A DNA stretch of 64,000 nt from Halichondria panicea (GCF_963675165.1 NC_087388.1:4407047-4471046); one strand, 5' to 3'; numbered from the stretch's first letter, positions 34,578-47,420 are shown. Notes: a model not told the origin generated them from the letters alone. Made by a program: numbers and translations.

Positions 34578-36335
34578 ACTTAATCGACCACCTTTATTGC
34601 TCACATACGTACTTTGCCTAATACATTACAGGGAGCCCTTACTTATCACCCTCTAGTAGAATCTGAAAACCTGTCGGTCAATTAGCTAAGCTAGTGTATA
34701 CACATGTGCACCGGATTTGCTATTGTGACAACTTAATCGACCACCTTTATTGCTCACATACGTACTTTGCCTAATACATTACAAGGAGCCCTTACTTATC
34801 ACCCTCTAGTAGAATCTGTAAACCTGTGGGTCAATTTTTTATTCTTAGCTAAGCTAGTGTATACACATATGCACCTTACAGAGGATTTCAGGTTGGTTGG
34901 CAGAAGTTAAAAGTTGAAGTGCACTCAACCACGACCACACACTGTGTGTTTCTTCTACTAATGTAATTAGTGGTCATGGTTGACTGCACTTCAACTTTTA
35001 ATTCTGCCAACCAGCCTGAAATCCTCTGTATCATTTGCTATTGTGACTGTAGCAAATAATTATTCAACTTAATCGACCACCTTTATTGCTCACATACGTA
35101 CTTTGCCTAATACATTACAGGGAGCCCTTACTTATCACCCTCTAGTAGAATCTGTAAACCTGTGGGTCAATTAGCTAAGCTAGTGTATACACATGTGCAC
35201 CGGATTTGCTATTGTCTGTAGCAAATAATTATTCAACTTAATCGACCACCTTTATTGCTCACATACGTACTTTGCCTAATACATTACAAGGAGCCCTTAC
35301 TTATCACTCTCTAGTAGAATCTGTAAACCTGTTGGTCAATTAGCTAAGCTAGTGTATACACATGTGCACTGGATTTGCTATTGTCTGTAGCAAATAATTA
35401 TTCACTTAATCGACCACCTTTATTGCTCACATACGTACTTTGCCTAATACATTACAGGGAGCCCTTACTTATCACTCTCTAGTAGAATCTGTAAACCTGT
35501 GGGTCAATTAGCTAAGCTAGTGTATACACATGTGCACCGGATTTGCTATTGTCTGTAGCAAATAATTATTCAACTTAATCGACCACTTTTATTGCTCACA
35601 TACGTACTTTGCCTAATACATTACAAGGAGCCCTTACTTATCACTCTCTAGTAGAATCTGTAAACCTGTTGGTCAATTAGCTAAGCTAGTGTATACACAT
35701 GTGCACCGGATTTGCTATTGTCTGTAGCAAATAATTATTCACTTAATCGACCACCTTTATTGCTAACATACGTACTTTGCCTAATACATTACAAGGAGCC
35801 CTTACTTATCACCCTCTAGTAGAATCTGTAAACCTGTGGGTCAATTAGCTAAGCTAGTGTATACACATGTGCACCGGATTTGCTATTGTCTGTAGCAAAT
35901 AATTATTCACTTAATCGACCACCTTTATTGCTCACATACGTACTTTGCCTAATACATTACAGGGAGCCCTTACTTATCACTCTCTAGTAGAATCTGTAAA
36001 CCTGTTGGTCAATTAGCTAAGCTAGTGTATACACATGTGCAACGGATTTGCTATTGTGAATAGCAAATAATTATTCAACTTAATCGACCACCTTTATTGC
36101 TCACATACGTACTTTGCCTAATACATTACAAGGAGCCCTTACTTATCACTCTCTAGTAGAATCTGTAAACCTGTTGGTCAATTAGCTAAGCTAGTGTATA
36201 CACATGTGCAACGGATTTGCTATTGTGAATAGCAAATAATTATTCAACTTAATCGACCACCTTTATTGCTCACATACGTACTTTACCTAATACATTACAA
36301 GGAGCCCTTACTTATCACCCTCTATACAATCTGTA
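34578..36335. repeat. 168/169-bp tandem satellite, ten units
   Basis: Units start ACTTAATCGACCACCTTTAT at 34578, 34731, 35067, 35236, 35404, 35573, 35741, 35909, 36078 and 36247 (last partial). From 35067 on the period alternates 168 and 169 bp. The second unit carries an inserted MITE, which explains its 336-bp length. It starts about 430 bp upstream of the ATG of the ParB-like gene. No coding potential. Confidence 0.95.
34879..35028. mobile_element. 150-bp MITE with TA target duplication inside the satellite
   Basis: CAGAGGATTTCAGGTTGGTT and AACCAGCCTGAAATCCTCTG ends, arms of about 55 bp (AAAAGTTGAAGTGCA), TA on both sides (34877-34878, 35029-35030). Tc1/mariner-like. The other nine satellite units lack it. 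Confidence 0.85.
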
Positions 36336-37033
36336 CCCATAAGGATGATACAAAATATACAGCAATTAAATATAATGATATAAAAGTCATACATTTTAAA
36401 TACGTATCATAATTGTTCACAGTATACGAGTGTATTATTATATGGCTATAGACTCAATAAGTTCCACAAAAGTTCTATATATAGTGGACCTTGTTGTCTC
36501 TGTATGGAAACACAGTGAAAACAATTAAAATATGAACTTGTATATGTTTTACGTGACATGCAATTCTATATCCATTACCGCCATTCCGCTTGCTATTATA
36601 ATTATATATACATGAGCTCCATATAATTATAGATATATCATCATCAGTTTAATATAGCTAAAGCAACACTTTTTATGAACAGTTTAAGCATATTTTTTTT
36701 TATGTTAGGTTGTCTGTGGGAATATTGAAAAAAGCTGTCCCTTTTGATTATAGGCTAAAGATGAGTCACATGCAACAATGACTTTACTGTTGAATTTCGC
36801 ACGTGATCAAGCCTAATCGAGGTATACTTGCGTCGTACTTCTTTTGACTGTGTCATGTTGACCATTTACAGAAATGATTGACGCTGCTAAAAAGGATGCT
36901 AAAAATTCGAAGTCCATAATAATATTAGGCTAAACAGCTTTGCAGCTTTTTTCACTCACAGCTACCAATATATCACAGCTACCAATATAATCACTCAAAC
37001 TCTATAATTATACAGATGTATAAGGAGAGTCTT
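36336..37033. other. No feature recognised
   Basis: AT-rich, between the satellite and the start of the second duplication copy. Only a short direct repeat, CACAGCTACCAATATA (36958-36990), stands out. Confidence 0.5.
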
Positions 37034-37348
37034 ATTACTAACTGGCAGAGCTCTAGCTGTCTGGAAGGCCTCATTGAACTGCAATGTGCATGCATGCAGG
37101 GTCACATGATACATAATTATAATTATGCATGCTTCCTAGTTTGAAAAAACAAAGCAAAATCTGCCACTGGCCGAGCTATAGGGCTTCCATGCAGATGAGC
37201 AGACATAGAATATGTACACATATATACAAACAAACCAACGGACTACTAAGGTGTCACGAGCTTAATAAAATGTGTGGTATTTATATGTACTAAGGGAGTT
37301 AATAAAATGTGAGGTATTTATATGATTGTACGTACATTGAGTGACATG

Positions 37349-38086
37349 CTAACAGATTTCATCAGCTATCTTCTCTTTTTTCAGTTTCAGTAACAACTCC
37401 AGTAGAGCTCTGTAAGTTGCTGCATAAGGATTGTGCGTTTTCCAGAGAGTAAAGCATTTTGTCATGGCTACTTGAGTTCCTTCTCTATGGTACAACACAT
37501 TCACATCGGCTTGTTCAGCAGGAGTTAATCCCATGGATTTAGAATAGATCGCCACACCATCGAAATATTCGGTCAGGTAGGGAAAATCAGAATTGCTTAT
37601 TTCACTGCTGAGTTGCCCACCAGTCAGATTGTACTGTCTTATTAGTTTTTGGAGAGTAACTCGACTTGTGGATGGTCCTGTATATAGAGGAAGCGAACAA
37701 TGGAGTGAATCCAGAAAAAAACATACAATTAAAACGACTGTTACCAGCAAATGATGAGCCTGAGGTTGAAATTCCAACTTTCTGGACTCGAGCGGTTGGG
37801 CATTGGAGCCTTTCCGATGACAGTGACCCCGTACCTACATAAAATATTCACTGAACAACAGCTAGTGTTACAGTTTGTTGAACAATCAAACCTGATGATG
37901 GCGTCTTCACAATGGATTTAGAGCCAGATTTATTATCTGCATATCAACAGACACTGAAATATGCACTGACGTTAAAACAACTTACCACCCTCATCGTAAA
38001 TTTTGTAAAAACACCATTTTTTATGCTCAGTTGGTGTTCTGTGGTAAGAGCATATCCCACTGAGTTCACCTTTGTGGGTGATGATC
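37349..38086 (-). CDS. Death-domain protein, C-terminal exons (duplication copy 2)
   Basis: Exons 38086 to about 37986, 37936-37892, 37834-37745 and 37677-37349 chain in the same phases as copy 1. The indels relative to copy 1 in the second-last exon (+6 bp) and the first (-3 bp) keep the frame, which argues that both copies were under coding constraint for some time. The Death-like domain (LTPAEQADVNVLYHREGTQV, CFTLWKTHNPYA, LLELLLKLKKEKIADEIC) ends at a TAG where copy 1 has CAG, so it lacks the final 20 residues. The donor of the first exon is either 37989 or 37986; both keep phase. Upstream exons are probably at 40690-41588. Role: predicted cytoplasmic signalling adaptor by domain only. 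Confidence 0.6.
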
Positions 38087-38790
38087 CTAACCAAAAGTTA
38101 TAATAATTATATACTGGCTCCCTATAATTAGTATTATGGCTAAGAGTGCAATCTATGTACAATAATGATAATCTGTTTCACATCCGGTCCAGTAATTGCA
38201 TGCACGTCATCATTGACAGCGTTCAATTACCTGTCAAGTAATTGCACACTGTCAATGACAACGTACAATTTTCGAATAACGGAAACTGCTATTAAAACTG
38301 CAGACAACTTTATCATACACGATGAGTATGCATGGTTACATGTGCAATAAGGGATTAATAGCACTCATAATAAGCACTGGCATGCAAGGTTAATAGCACT
38401 CGGCCATGCCTCATGCAATTAGTAGCCTTGCCATTGCTTGTTACTCATGCTATTAAACCCATTTTAGCTATAATTATATCTAAGAGTACGCATTCTCATC
38501 CTGCAAGCGCACGTGTTATCACTTACAACTCGATGTGCTTGAATGACTTACGACTCTTGCTACATTCGGTATACTCAGTTTCTGTAGATTCCCTAGATAT
38601 ATATACAACAGTAGAAAATGGATTTACCTTATATATAATTATACTATAATAGTCGATCCCATGCAGGACGAGTTTTCGCTTTCATATCGGATAGGCCTGG
38701 TACTAGTTGTCTGCACATGCGTCAATCGTTCGTCAGATTCTATATATATATACTCCCGTTCACTTTTGACATTTATATTGATGTACTATC

Positions 38791-39004
38791 GTCAAGGGCG
38801 TATAAAGAGAAGAGGGCATGCAACTACAATATAAATGGACGGGGGCTTATGTTTATTGCACGTGCACTGACTAGCCTTGTTTTTACTCTATCTATAGTGG
38901 GCAGTTGGCTAAATATAGCATATCCTGCATGCTGACTCATCAATAATACGCATATACACTGTATATACATTGTGAGTTGCATGCCCTCTTCTCTTTATAT
39001 GCCC
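38791..39004. repeat. Fold-back MITE, paralogue of 2189-2401
   Basis: AAGGGCGTATAAAGAGAAGA at the left and GCCCTCTTCTCTTTATATGCCC at the right, same position in the duplication as copy 1, so it inserted before the duplication. The right flank has lost CTTGCTATCGT relative to copy 1. Confidence 0.65.
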
Positions 39005-39312
39005 GTACTAGCGGTCACTATCCCATTTAGAATCGATTGGCTTAGAAAACATTATTCTGATTACAGAACAACAAGTGAAGGCTATAAAGCTTTGCATGCA
39101 TTTCAGATATTTTTTGGTGGTTCCTATATGCTATCAAGTCATTTTTGTTTGGCAAGATTTCACCATTTAGATCTATCTATCTTATGGTGGATCAAGTGAA
39201 GAGTGTGAGCTAGATGACTTGGTGCTGCCATCACAGCTCGAACAGAGGGATTGACAATGACACTAACCTGTTTAAAATTAATACGAGAAATTCACGTGTT
39301 ACAGAATGTCTA

Positions 39313-40535
39313 CAGTTCATTTAGTCTAGAGAGTAGATTACCACAAATGTGTGAGTAGTTGTACTTAAATGTAAAATTATTAATATCTTTTGATTGGAGC
39401 ATTTCTAAGAAATGGTGTTGATACCCGTGTGTAGATGAATGACTGAACTACAACATATCCAAAAATGTTTCATAAGGTGGTGGGTTTGTGGTGATTAATA
39501 GAACAACAGCAAATTGTTATAGTGGGTAATCGGTTAGAGTAATAAAACACTAACCTTAAACAGCTAAGGTCTTAGACTTTTATCACACAATAGTTTAATG
39601 GTTTAGATATCCTGGCCATCCCTTTATGGGTCTTACATATGCTCACAGTGTCTATAATTCATGATTTACCGGTTTTTAGGTACACTTTTAGTTAGAGTAA
39701 TATCTTCTGAACATTTTATAGCTTAGCTTTAAAAGTTATCTGGTAAGTTTACAAATAAATGGGCTACATTTTGATACCAAGAACATCCTCTATGCTTATT
39801 CCATTGTTGAGATATCACTGAAAAACTACATATTCTACTATTTTCTACCGTTTTGATGACATCACAAGCTGCTAACCACAAATCGATGACACTTTAATTA
39901 ACCACGTAAGTGGGCGTACAATAACTGTACGCCCACTCTTAATTACATTTGTGGTTGATTAAAGCATCATTGGTTTGTGGTTGGCAGCTGTTGATGTCAT
40001 CAAAACAGTAGAAATTATGTAGCTTTTCCAGTGTTATCTCAGCAATGGAATAAGCATATAGGATGTTCTTGGTATCAAAATGTAGCCCTTTTATCTGTAA
40101 ACTTACTACAGAAATTTGAAAGCTAAGCTATTAATTTTCAAAAGTTATTACTCTAACCAAAAGTGTACCTGAAAGCCAGTAAATCATGAATTATAAACAC
40201 TGTGAACATTTGTAACACCCATAAAGGGATGGCCAGGATACCTAAACCATTGAACAATTATGTGATGAAGTCTAGGACCTTAGCTGTACAAGATTACTGT
40301 TTTATTACTCTAACAGATTACCCACTATAACAATTTGCTGTTGTTCTATTAATCACCACAAACCCACCACCTTATGTTTCCATGGAAACATTTTTGGATA
40401 CGTTGTAGTTCAGTCATTCATCTACACATAGGTATCAACAAAATTTCTTAGAAATGCTCCAATCAAAAGATATTTACATTTAAGTACAACTACTCACACA
40501 TTTGTGGTAATCTACTCTCTAGACTAAATGAACTG
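39313..40535. mobile_element. 1.2 kb near-perfect palindromic MITE with TA duplication
   Basis: Starts CAGTTCATTTAGTCTAGAGA and ends with the complement; the arms of about 600 bp are mirrored along their whole length around 39924, where GTGGGCGTACA faces TGTACGCCCAC. TA flanks at 39311-39312 and 40536-40537. The duplication partner at 2708-2718 (GTCTACTTCTCTG) is the empty site with a single TA. The ends and target fit Tc1/mariner. No transposase. Confidence 0.95.
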
Positions 40536-40689
40536 TACTTCTCTGCATAGGAGATGATGGCTAATATCCAGCTATCCCAACAGTACTCCTCTTGGCTATA
40601 TATACTATAACGGTCCAGTGTGAGGCAAGCGTTTAAACGTGCACTCTTTTTGTCCTTTGGTTTTCTATTTAATCTTGTCGGCCTACTCA

Positions 40690-41588
40690 CATGCAGGACT
40701 GGACTGTATATATCTGCTCGTCGAGCGTAATTGTTTCCGGCAGCTCAGAAGCAGCAAGAGAATCTACGTTTCTCAAGCAAGGTTTGCCTGAGTTACGAAT
40801 AGGGACCTCTATTCTATTCAGAGAGGTACAGCAGCCTGCTAAACTGTAATTTTGAGGCATTTTGAGGCATTCAATCATCCTGAAGTTGCCCTGGGTCACT
40901 ATAAATCGTGCTGCAGCACAACCGGCAACTCCCTTTGTGAAGCAGCTTCCTATGTTCATCTTTTATATACCCACTGAATTTTCTATGTATATATGAATTT
41001 CAATTATATATTGGTTTAATAAAGTTTTTTACCGACAATGAAAATTTAACGCATGCACAGACAACTCTAGTATAATTACCATATCCGATATAAAATCGGC
41101 CTGGGATCGAGGCTATAAAGCCTATATATAATTATATACATAAAGGCTTACTCTGAGAAATGTTCGAGCCTCCTCTTTGTGGGGTCATCCGGGAATAGAT
41201 CAACAACGCTCTTCATATTTGGTCGATATCTTCCTCGCCTGATGCGGACCCATTCATTTATCAAAAATGCAGCTAATATATGCTGGTTGCTGGTTTTTTT
41301 CTCTGCTGACTTCAGGGACTCGGAAGACTTTGTTTTAAATATTTTGCTTAGCTTTTCTGGTGTGTGCCCTAGTTTCAATAATTCTCCAGCTAATTTCAAT
41401 TGGAAAATAGGGAACACTAGCGGGTTTGAGTGTGCTGAATAAAAATAATTCAGTGCTAAATTCACAATTCACACACTGAACAAAATGCACAATTTACCAA
41501 TTTGGCTGCGGGGTCTTTCAGTAGATCTAATGCCTTTTCCATAGGCATAGTCTTTATAAGGTTTATGGCCTTTTTTAGTTTTGGAGTT
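40690..41588 (-). CDS. Upstream exons of the Death-fold gene (copy 2), partly resolved
   Basis: Three exon-like blocks. 41588-41498 encodes TPKLKKAINLIKTMPMEKAL DLLKDPAAKL before a GTAAAT donor. About 41430-41152 encodes LKLAGELLKLGHTPEKLSKI and AAFLINEWVRIRRGRYRPNM, before GTAAGC; the W/L spacing is Death-like. 40959-40691 encodes MNIGSCFTKGVAGCAAARFI and ends at a strong GTGAGT donor. The first two do not join in phase with each other as drawn, and the third either starts at its own ATG or uses the AAAAG acceptor at 40960. I do not recognise the third block. It is absent in copy 1. The gene may therefore be intact here and broken there, or these belong to two genes. Confidence 0.45.
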
Positions 41589-42139
41589 CTTAGGCATCCT
41601 CAGTCAAAGTATATATATCTACGGCCGGACACTGCCCGCCAATATGAGACTTTTGGAATGGGGAGTACACAAAATGCCAGGAACAGAAGTTATATTTACC
41701 ACAACACACCCCGCGAATTCTTTACATAATTATGCCTTGGTGCGCCTCGGGTAGGACGCCCTCTTTTATAACGCCCATTTATAACCACCATATCAAATGA
41801 TAAAATCATTTTTTTGGCATTGTTTAGAACGTTTACGGTAGTGGGTGTTTTCCACTCACTGCGACAGTATCACTGCAATTTGAGACAACAAACTGATGAC
41901 TATTTGGATCATGTAATTAGTATTGTAGAGTTCCTGCTATTTTGCACCTGAATGAAAATTAATGTGGTAAAGATCCTTAACTTTGGTTATGTATTTCAAC
42001 AGCATAAATAATTATGGTAAAGATCATAAACGATGCATTTAAGGGTCAAACAGTCTTGACCTTCCCTAGCCGACCTCGGATCGATTGTGTCAGAGTTGGC
42101 CCAACTTGTACTCTAAGCCAGCTAGTTCTCCACTTGCAC

Positions 42140-42147
42140 TATAAATA
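42140..42147 (+). promoter_or_regulatory. TATA-like box upstream of the SLC26 gene
   Basis: TATAAATA lies 37 bp before the proposed ATG at 42184. Position would imply a very short 5' UTR. Sequence match only. Confidence 0.3.
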
Positions 42148-42183
42148 TATAATTGTGTGTGTGGAAACTGAGGACTTCGAAAC

Positions 42184-43052
42184 ATGTCGTTAGAGGAGGA
42201 GGACAGAGACAGCGGGGATGAGCAGTACCCTCCTGATGTGGACTATGACACTGAGTACCTCATACAACGTGGCAGAGAGTGAGTGTGAGGTTGGACTAGC
42301 TAGCTAGCTATATATCGCAGGAGGGCGTAGGAGGAAGAGATTTGTATCCGCCATGCCTTTCTGTCATGTTGTTTTTGGTAACGATCATTACTGAAGCGAC
42401 TCATAAATAATACAGTGAAAGTCTGAGGTTTTGGGCTTTTGGTGGTGAAGACCTGTACCCATTTAGATCGGTGGTGGTAAATTTCGCTCAATTGAAGCCG
42501 ATCTATAATTATTGTATTGTTCCTATAATTATAGGTAGACTACTGTGCAAGCACTTGTACTGATTCTCAGCTAGGGCTTGTATTTACGATGTCTAAATCA
42601 TCCTGTAGCGTGGCTTGTTAAACCTATAAGGATATACTTTTATTATAGTAGCCTATTGTGGGATTATGCTGGCCACTAGAAAGTTGACTAGCGTGTAGCG
42701 TGGTGTGTTATAATGGGTTATCAGATTGGAAATCTCACCATGAGAGAGAGGCCATTGTACTGTGGATAGTATTTAACACATCACTGTTGCTATGCTATGC
42801 CAACGAATATACTTAAGATTTGAAAATCACGATACAATGTCGTATATAATTATGAAATCAATCACTTTGAGTCACAAATTCATAGCGCTATCCCTAATAC
42901 CCCCTAATACCAAGTAACGCTATTTGCATGTGTCTGTGTTGAATACTCACCTAGTTGCAGATCCTGTTTCTGGTTATGCCTCGATTGCGCATGCGCAGTG
43001 AGGTGTGTGTGTGTGTGTGTGTGCGTGTGCGTGTATGTGTGTGTGTGCGTGT

Positions 43053-43097
<45 letters not shown>

Positions 43098-46000
43098 CGT
43101 GTAGAGTGCTACTGATAGCTGCTCAATGATAAATGAAGTGCATGTACAAGTGTCATACAAGGGGGGGAGGGGGGATATCCTCCCCCTAGCTCCAATTCCT
43201 CACCTAAAATTTGCCATTTATGTACTATAAGTTGTATGACTGAGTGTCCATAGCTGGGGTATTGAACTAACAGTTGACCTTTTTTTAGCAAAATGTTCTG
43301 ATTACTTTTCTTATTTCCCCCCTACAAAATCCTGTATGACACCCTGATGTAAGAGTTCTATGGGCTTCTAGTAATGTTTTCGTGGATTGCAAATAGTGCC
43401 AAATAATGCTTTGTTCTCGAGTTATGGTTAGGTTTGCTTACTTTGGAGAAGCTATTGCAGATTCTTCAGCTCGTGTGTAGGAAAATCTGTTGAGATATTT
43501 AGCTCTGCACTAGAATGCTAGCTATTGGAGTAGTTAGCTCTGCACTAGAACGCTAGCTATTGGTAGCTGCAAGAGTGAGAAAAGAGCTACAAAGCCATAC
43601 TGCTTGCAGCCATTATTAATTACGTTTTGGTATCTTTTTTAGCAACAAGCGTTAAGCATGGTCAACCATTTCCCACATTTCCTGCTTGCATGTAGCTTCA
43701 TTGCCTACACTGTGGCATCAGCACCCGCGGTGCTTTCATTTAGCTATCTTACTACTTGCTGTTTAAACCATGCTTTTCCTACTATTGGTTGGTTGTACAA
43801 TTCTTTTAACCAATTTAATGAAAGCACCGCAGGTACTGATGCCTCGGTGGAGATGCCAAAGGTACATAACATAAAGCTACTTCACTGACTTTTTTTATTC
43901 AGTCCAATATCCATGCAAACTCAAAGAGTGGGTAATGATCGACCATGAATGTTGTTAAAAACGATCGATGCCATAAGTTCAAGTCTAAAATTAATGGCTG
44001 CCGTCTGCAGAGCCTTGCAGCTCTTTTCTCACTCTTGCAGCTACCAATAGCTAGTGTTCTAGTACAGAGCTAACTACTAAGTAGAGTAGCAACATTCGGT
44101 AAACAAGTTTGGTTACATGCTCTTCTGAAAAGGCTGCAATGGCATTCCAAGTAAGCAAAACTAGGCATAACTCGAGAACGAAGCATTATTTTGCAAATCC
44201 ACAAATTAAAATCCAAGTAAACATGACTAGAAGCCTATAGAAACTCTTACTTGCACTTGATTCATCCTTGAGCAGCTGTAGCAGTCTACACACACACACA
44301 CACACAGACACACACAGACACACAAACACACTACCGTATACCTCGCTTGCGCATGCGCACCGAGGCATAATTATCGTTGTTAGCCTACCTATGTGGTACA
44401 TCACCATTTGTAACATCCTATGAAGCTGGTTCGATTCCTGCATTGAAGCTTGTCCCTCCTATTTTCTTTTCGTTACTTCCTGACACAATTGACCTAGTGC
44501 TTGACTAGTGCTACTATAGGCCACCTTATGGTTGCTACACTACCTACACTGACTTATACAAAAATTATACAAAAATTATGCCTGTACAAAAGGATGCACT
44601 GTATAGGAAGTTTACGTTTAGAGATAAATGGAAGACTTGAATAGGAATTGCAAACATTGCAGGCTTACATTTCTGAAGTGGAAGTATTGAAAGAGATCTC
44701 TCAGTTGCATTTGTGTAGAGGTACAGCGATTCTATGTTATTGATAATGTAAAAACATATGTTAGTGACAGCTGCTTAGATTGTGCATAGTTACAGTTTAG
44801 CAGTTAATATACAGTGTAGCGAGCTAGCTACTCCTTTAGCTCAAGTTCAAATTTACTGTCAGTATAGGTATTTAGTGTAACTCTGTAGCTGTATTAACAA
44901 GGTGAACAATCAGCTAGAGTGAGCTAGTTTAGCTGAGGCTATATATTATATATAATTGTCAAGCAAGCTAGTGCAATGAATGGAGTCCACTCCTTTACTG
45001 TGAGTAGTAGACAGCCTGTAGAGGCATAGTGCATAGAATATAAGTAGCTCTCTGTTGTACTTACCTCAACATTAATGCACACCTTAGCTACTCTCCTGTA
45101 ATTGTATAGTTTGTCGATTGGGTTAGAATCACCATGACTATCAGGACGTATGCTATAGTCACACCCACTAACCCCCCCCCACACACACTCACATAGACAC
45201 AGTGGCTCTAGCAGACGGGCAATTCGCATCAATCGAGAGAGAATGGACGAAGAGACATTTGAAAAGGGCTTTAAACCCTCGAAGAGGAAGGCCACACTAT
45301 TGAAGAAGTTTATTGAGAAGATAACTCCACCCGAACCAATTAAGACAGCTCTCAAGTAAGTGCTCGGTGTCTGTAATGTGAAGTTGATACTATAGAATGA
45401 CAACTCCATTTTTGCTCTAAAGCTAACAACATGTAACCTCTGATTACAGGCATTGAATATTGCATTTGTCCTTTGTGCATGTACGTAGAAACATTGTCGT
45501 TCATTCAGAGGTGTTGTGCACTGTATTTTGGGGACTATAGCACTGTCTATTGTAAAAATGTACGTGAGTTTGAAGGCCCTTTTTGTATCTGAGGTTACCC
45601 TCACACATTATTAGTGTGCAAATACTCATTAACCAATTGAGCGTTTCAGTTTACCATGTGATCAAAACGACAGTACTAATTAGTGTACGTGCACCTATTG
45701 CATGCTAGGCCGCATTGACCCCCCCCCCACACACACACACACACACACATACACTATACACACACACACACACACACACGTAGACCCCCCCTGTCTCGGA
45801 AAGAGTGGCTGAAATTTTTCCTAGTCCGCCTACCCATCCTGGAGTGGGTGTGGACTTATAGACCCTCCTATTTCGTGGGCGATATCATCTCAGGAATCAC
45901 AGTCGCTATCATGCATATTCCACAAGGTGTGTTTAGTATGACAAAGCTCGAGACTAGTGAATCCTCAAATTGACGAAATTCGTCACAACCCTTCGAAGTT

Positions 46001-47377
46001 TCGTGTAGCTAATATTGGTTGCAATATAATTATTGTACGTGCATAGGAAATGCTTTAGTTTGGAGCATCTCTTTCAGTACACTGGCCACCTGTAAGCATT
46101 TTCGTTTGCACAGTTTACTAAACACAGATCTTATAGCACTAAGTTATTGGTACTTCTTGTCCATCTTTAATTGACCTGTACACAGTTTATTGCTTACATT
46201 AGCATGTGAGCTACAGGTGTATTTACGTTTTGTGACCACGTTGCATGCAAGTAGCTTTCACAATAGTGCTGTAAGCATTAATTTTGTGAATCTCTTCTCT
46301 TATGTAGCTAGAGGCCTAGAGCACTGCCAGGGGGCGTGTGTGCTCAGCAGAGCATGTGTAGCTGTCAGTGATCCCGTGAATATCATTTATTAACTGACTG
46401 TGTCAGTTCAATAGAGGTTACAAGCTGTGTTTCTGACCGCTGTGTTTCTGACCGCTGTTTTGCTGCGTGTGTTCTCGACATCTGTGTGTACAGATGTGTG
46501 TGTATGTATTAATATCGAAGAATTACTATACTATAGTTGTGTTGCACAATAATAATAATTGTTGTGGCATTAGGCACTAGAATTATATAAAGCAATGACA
46601 CAGTAAAAGTTCTACCTATTGTCTGGGCAATTGTCTCGTATGAATGATAGCATCATCAATCTGCTGAGGTAACAGAATACTCTCTCGTTGGTGTCAACAT
46701 TACATATTGAGCAGAGATTCACCCAGACATTACTGCTACATTATTGCTAATATTTTACACCTTACAAAAACGACCATAAGCTGACAACTACAGCTATAGT
46801 AGCCCACTCATTTGTGAATATGAATACAGTACTGCACATGTGCCACTTCAATTCCTGCACAAAATATGTACATGTATAGGTAAACTACATCTAGGTGTGC
46901 TAACCTAGTCTACCCCCCAGGTTTGGCCTATTCCCTGCTCGCCACCCTCCCTGCTGTGTACGGACTATACGCCTCCGTCGTGCCTGTGGTCGTCTACTCG
47001 GTGTTGGGTACCTCCAAACACATCTCTGTCGGTACGTGTGTACTAGCTGCTATCCGATAGTACATAATTATACATGTGTACTGTTATACATGTCCTTTGT
47101 CTATTGGAGCAGTTTGTACATTTAGAAGACTCTACAGTAGTACATGTATGTTATCTTAAATGTACATTGTACGTTTTACTTTTATATGCAACTTTGTAAT
47201 ACAGTGCACAATTGCATAGCATTACCTACCACATCCCTCCACCCACAAACTGTATTGCATCCTTTATTCCTACGCTGTAAAATGAAAACGTTACTTACAC
47301 CAACATCCACCAACCCATGCACACACACACACACCCGCACACATACACACCCACACCCAACCACACACGCACGCACG

Positions 47378-47420
<43 letters not shown>

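Larger units (their letters stand above)
37034..41748. repeat. Segmental duplication, copy 2
   Basis: Collinear with 505-3636, same orientation; larger because of the palindromic element at 39313-40535 and the exon-bearing stretch at 40540-40980. Small indels are frequent, so the copies are not recent. Confidence 0.85.

Noticed and set aside
34307..34583. Short frames on both strands upstream of the ParB-like gene
   Set aside because: No splice support, no recognisable protein, AT-rich.
34578..36335. CRISPR-like array
   Set aside because: Units are 168/169 bp and continuous, with no constant repeat alternating with unique spacers; it is a satellite in a eukaryotic genome.
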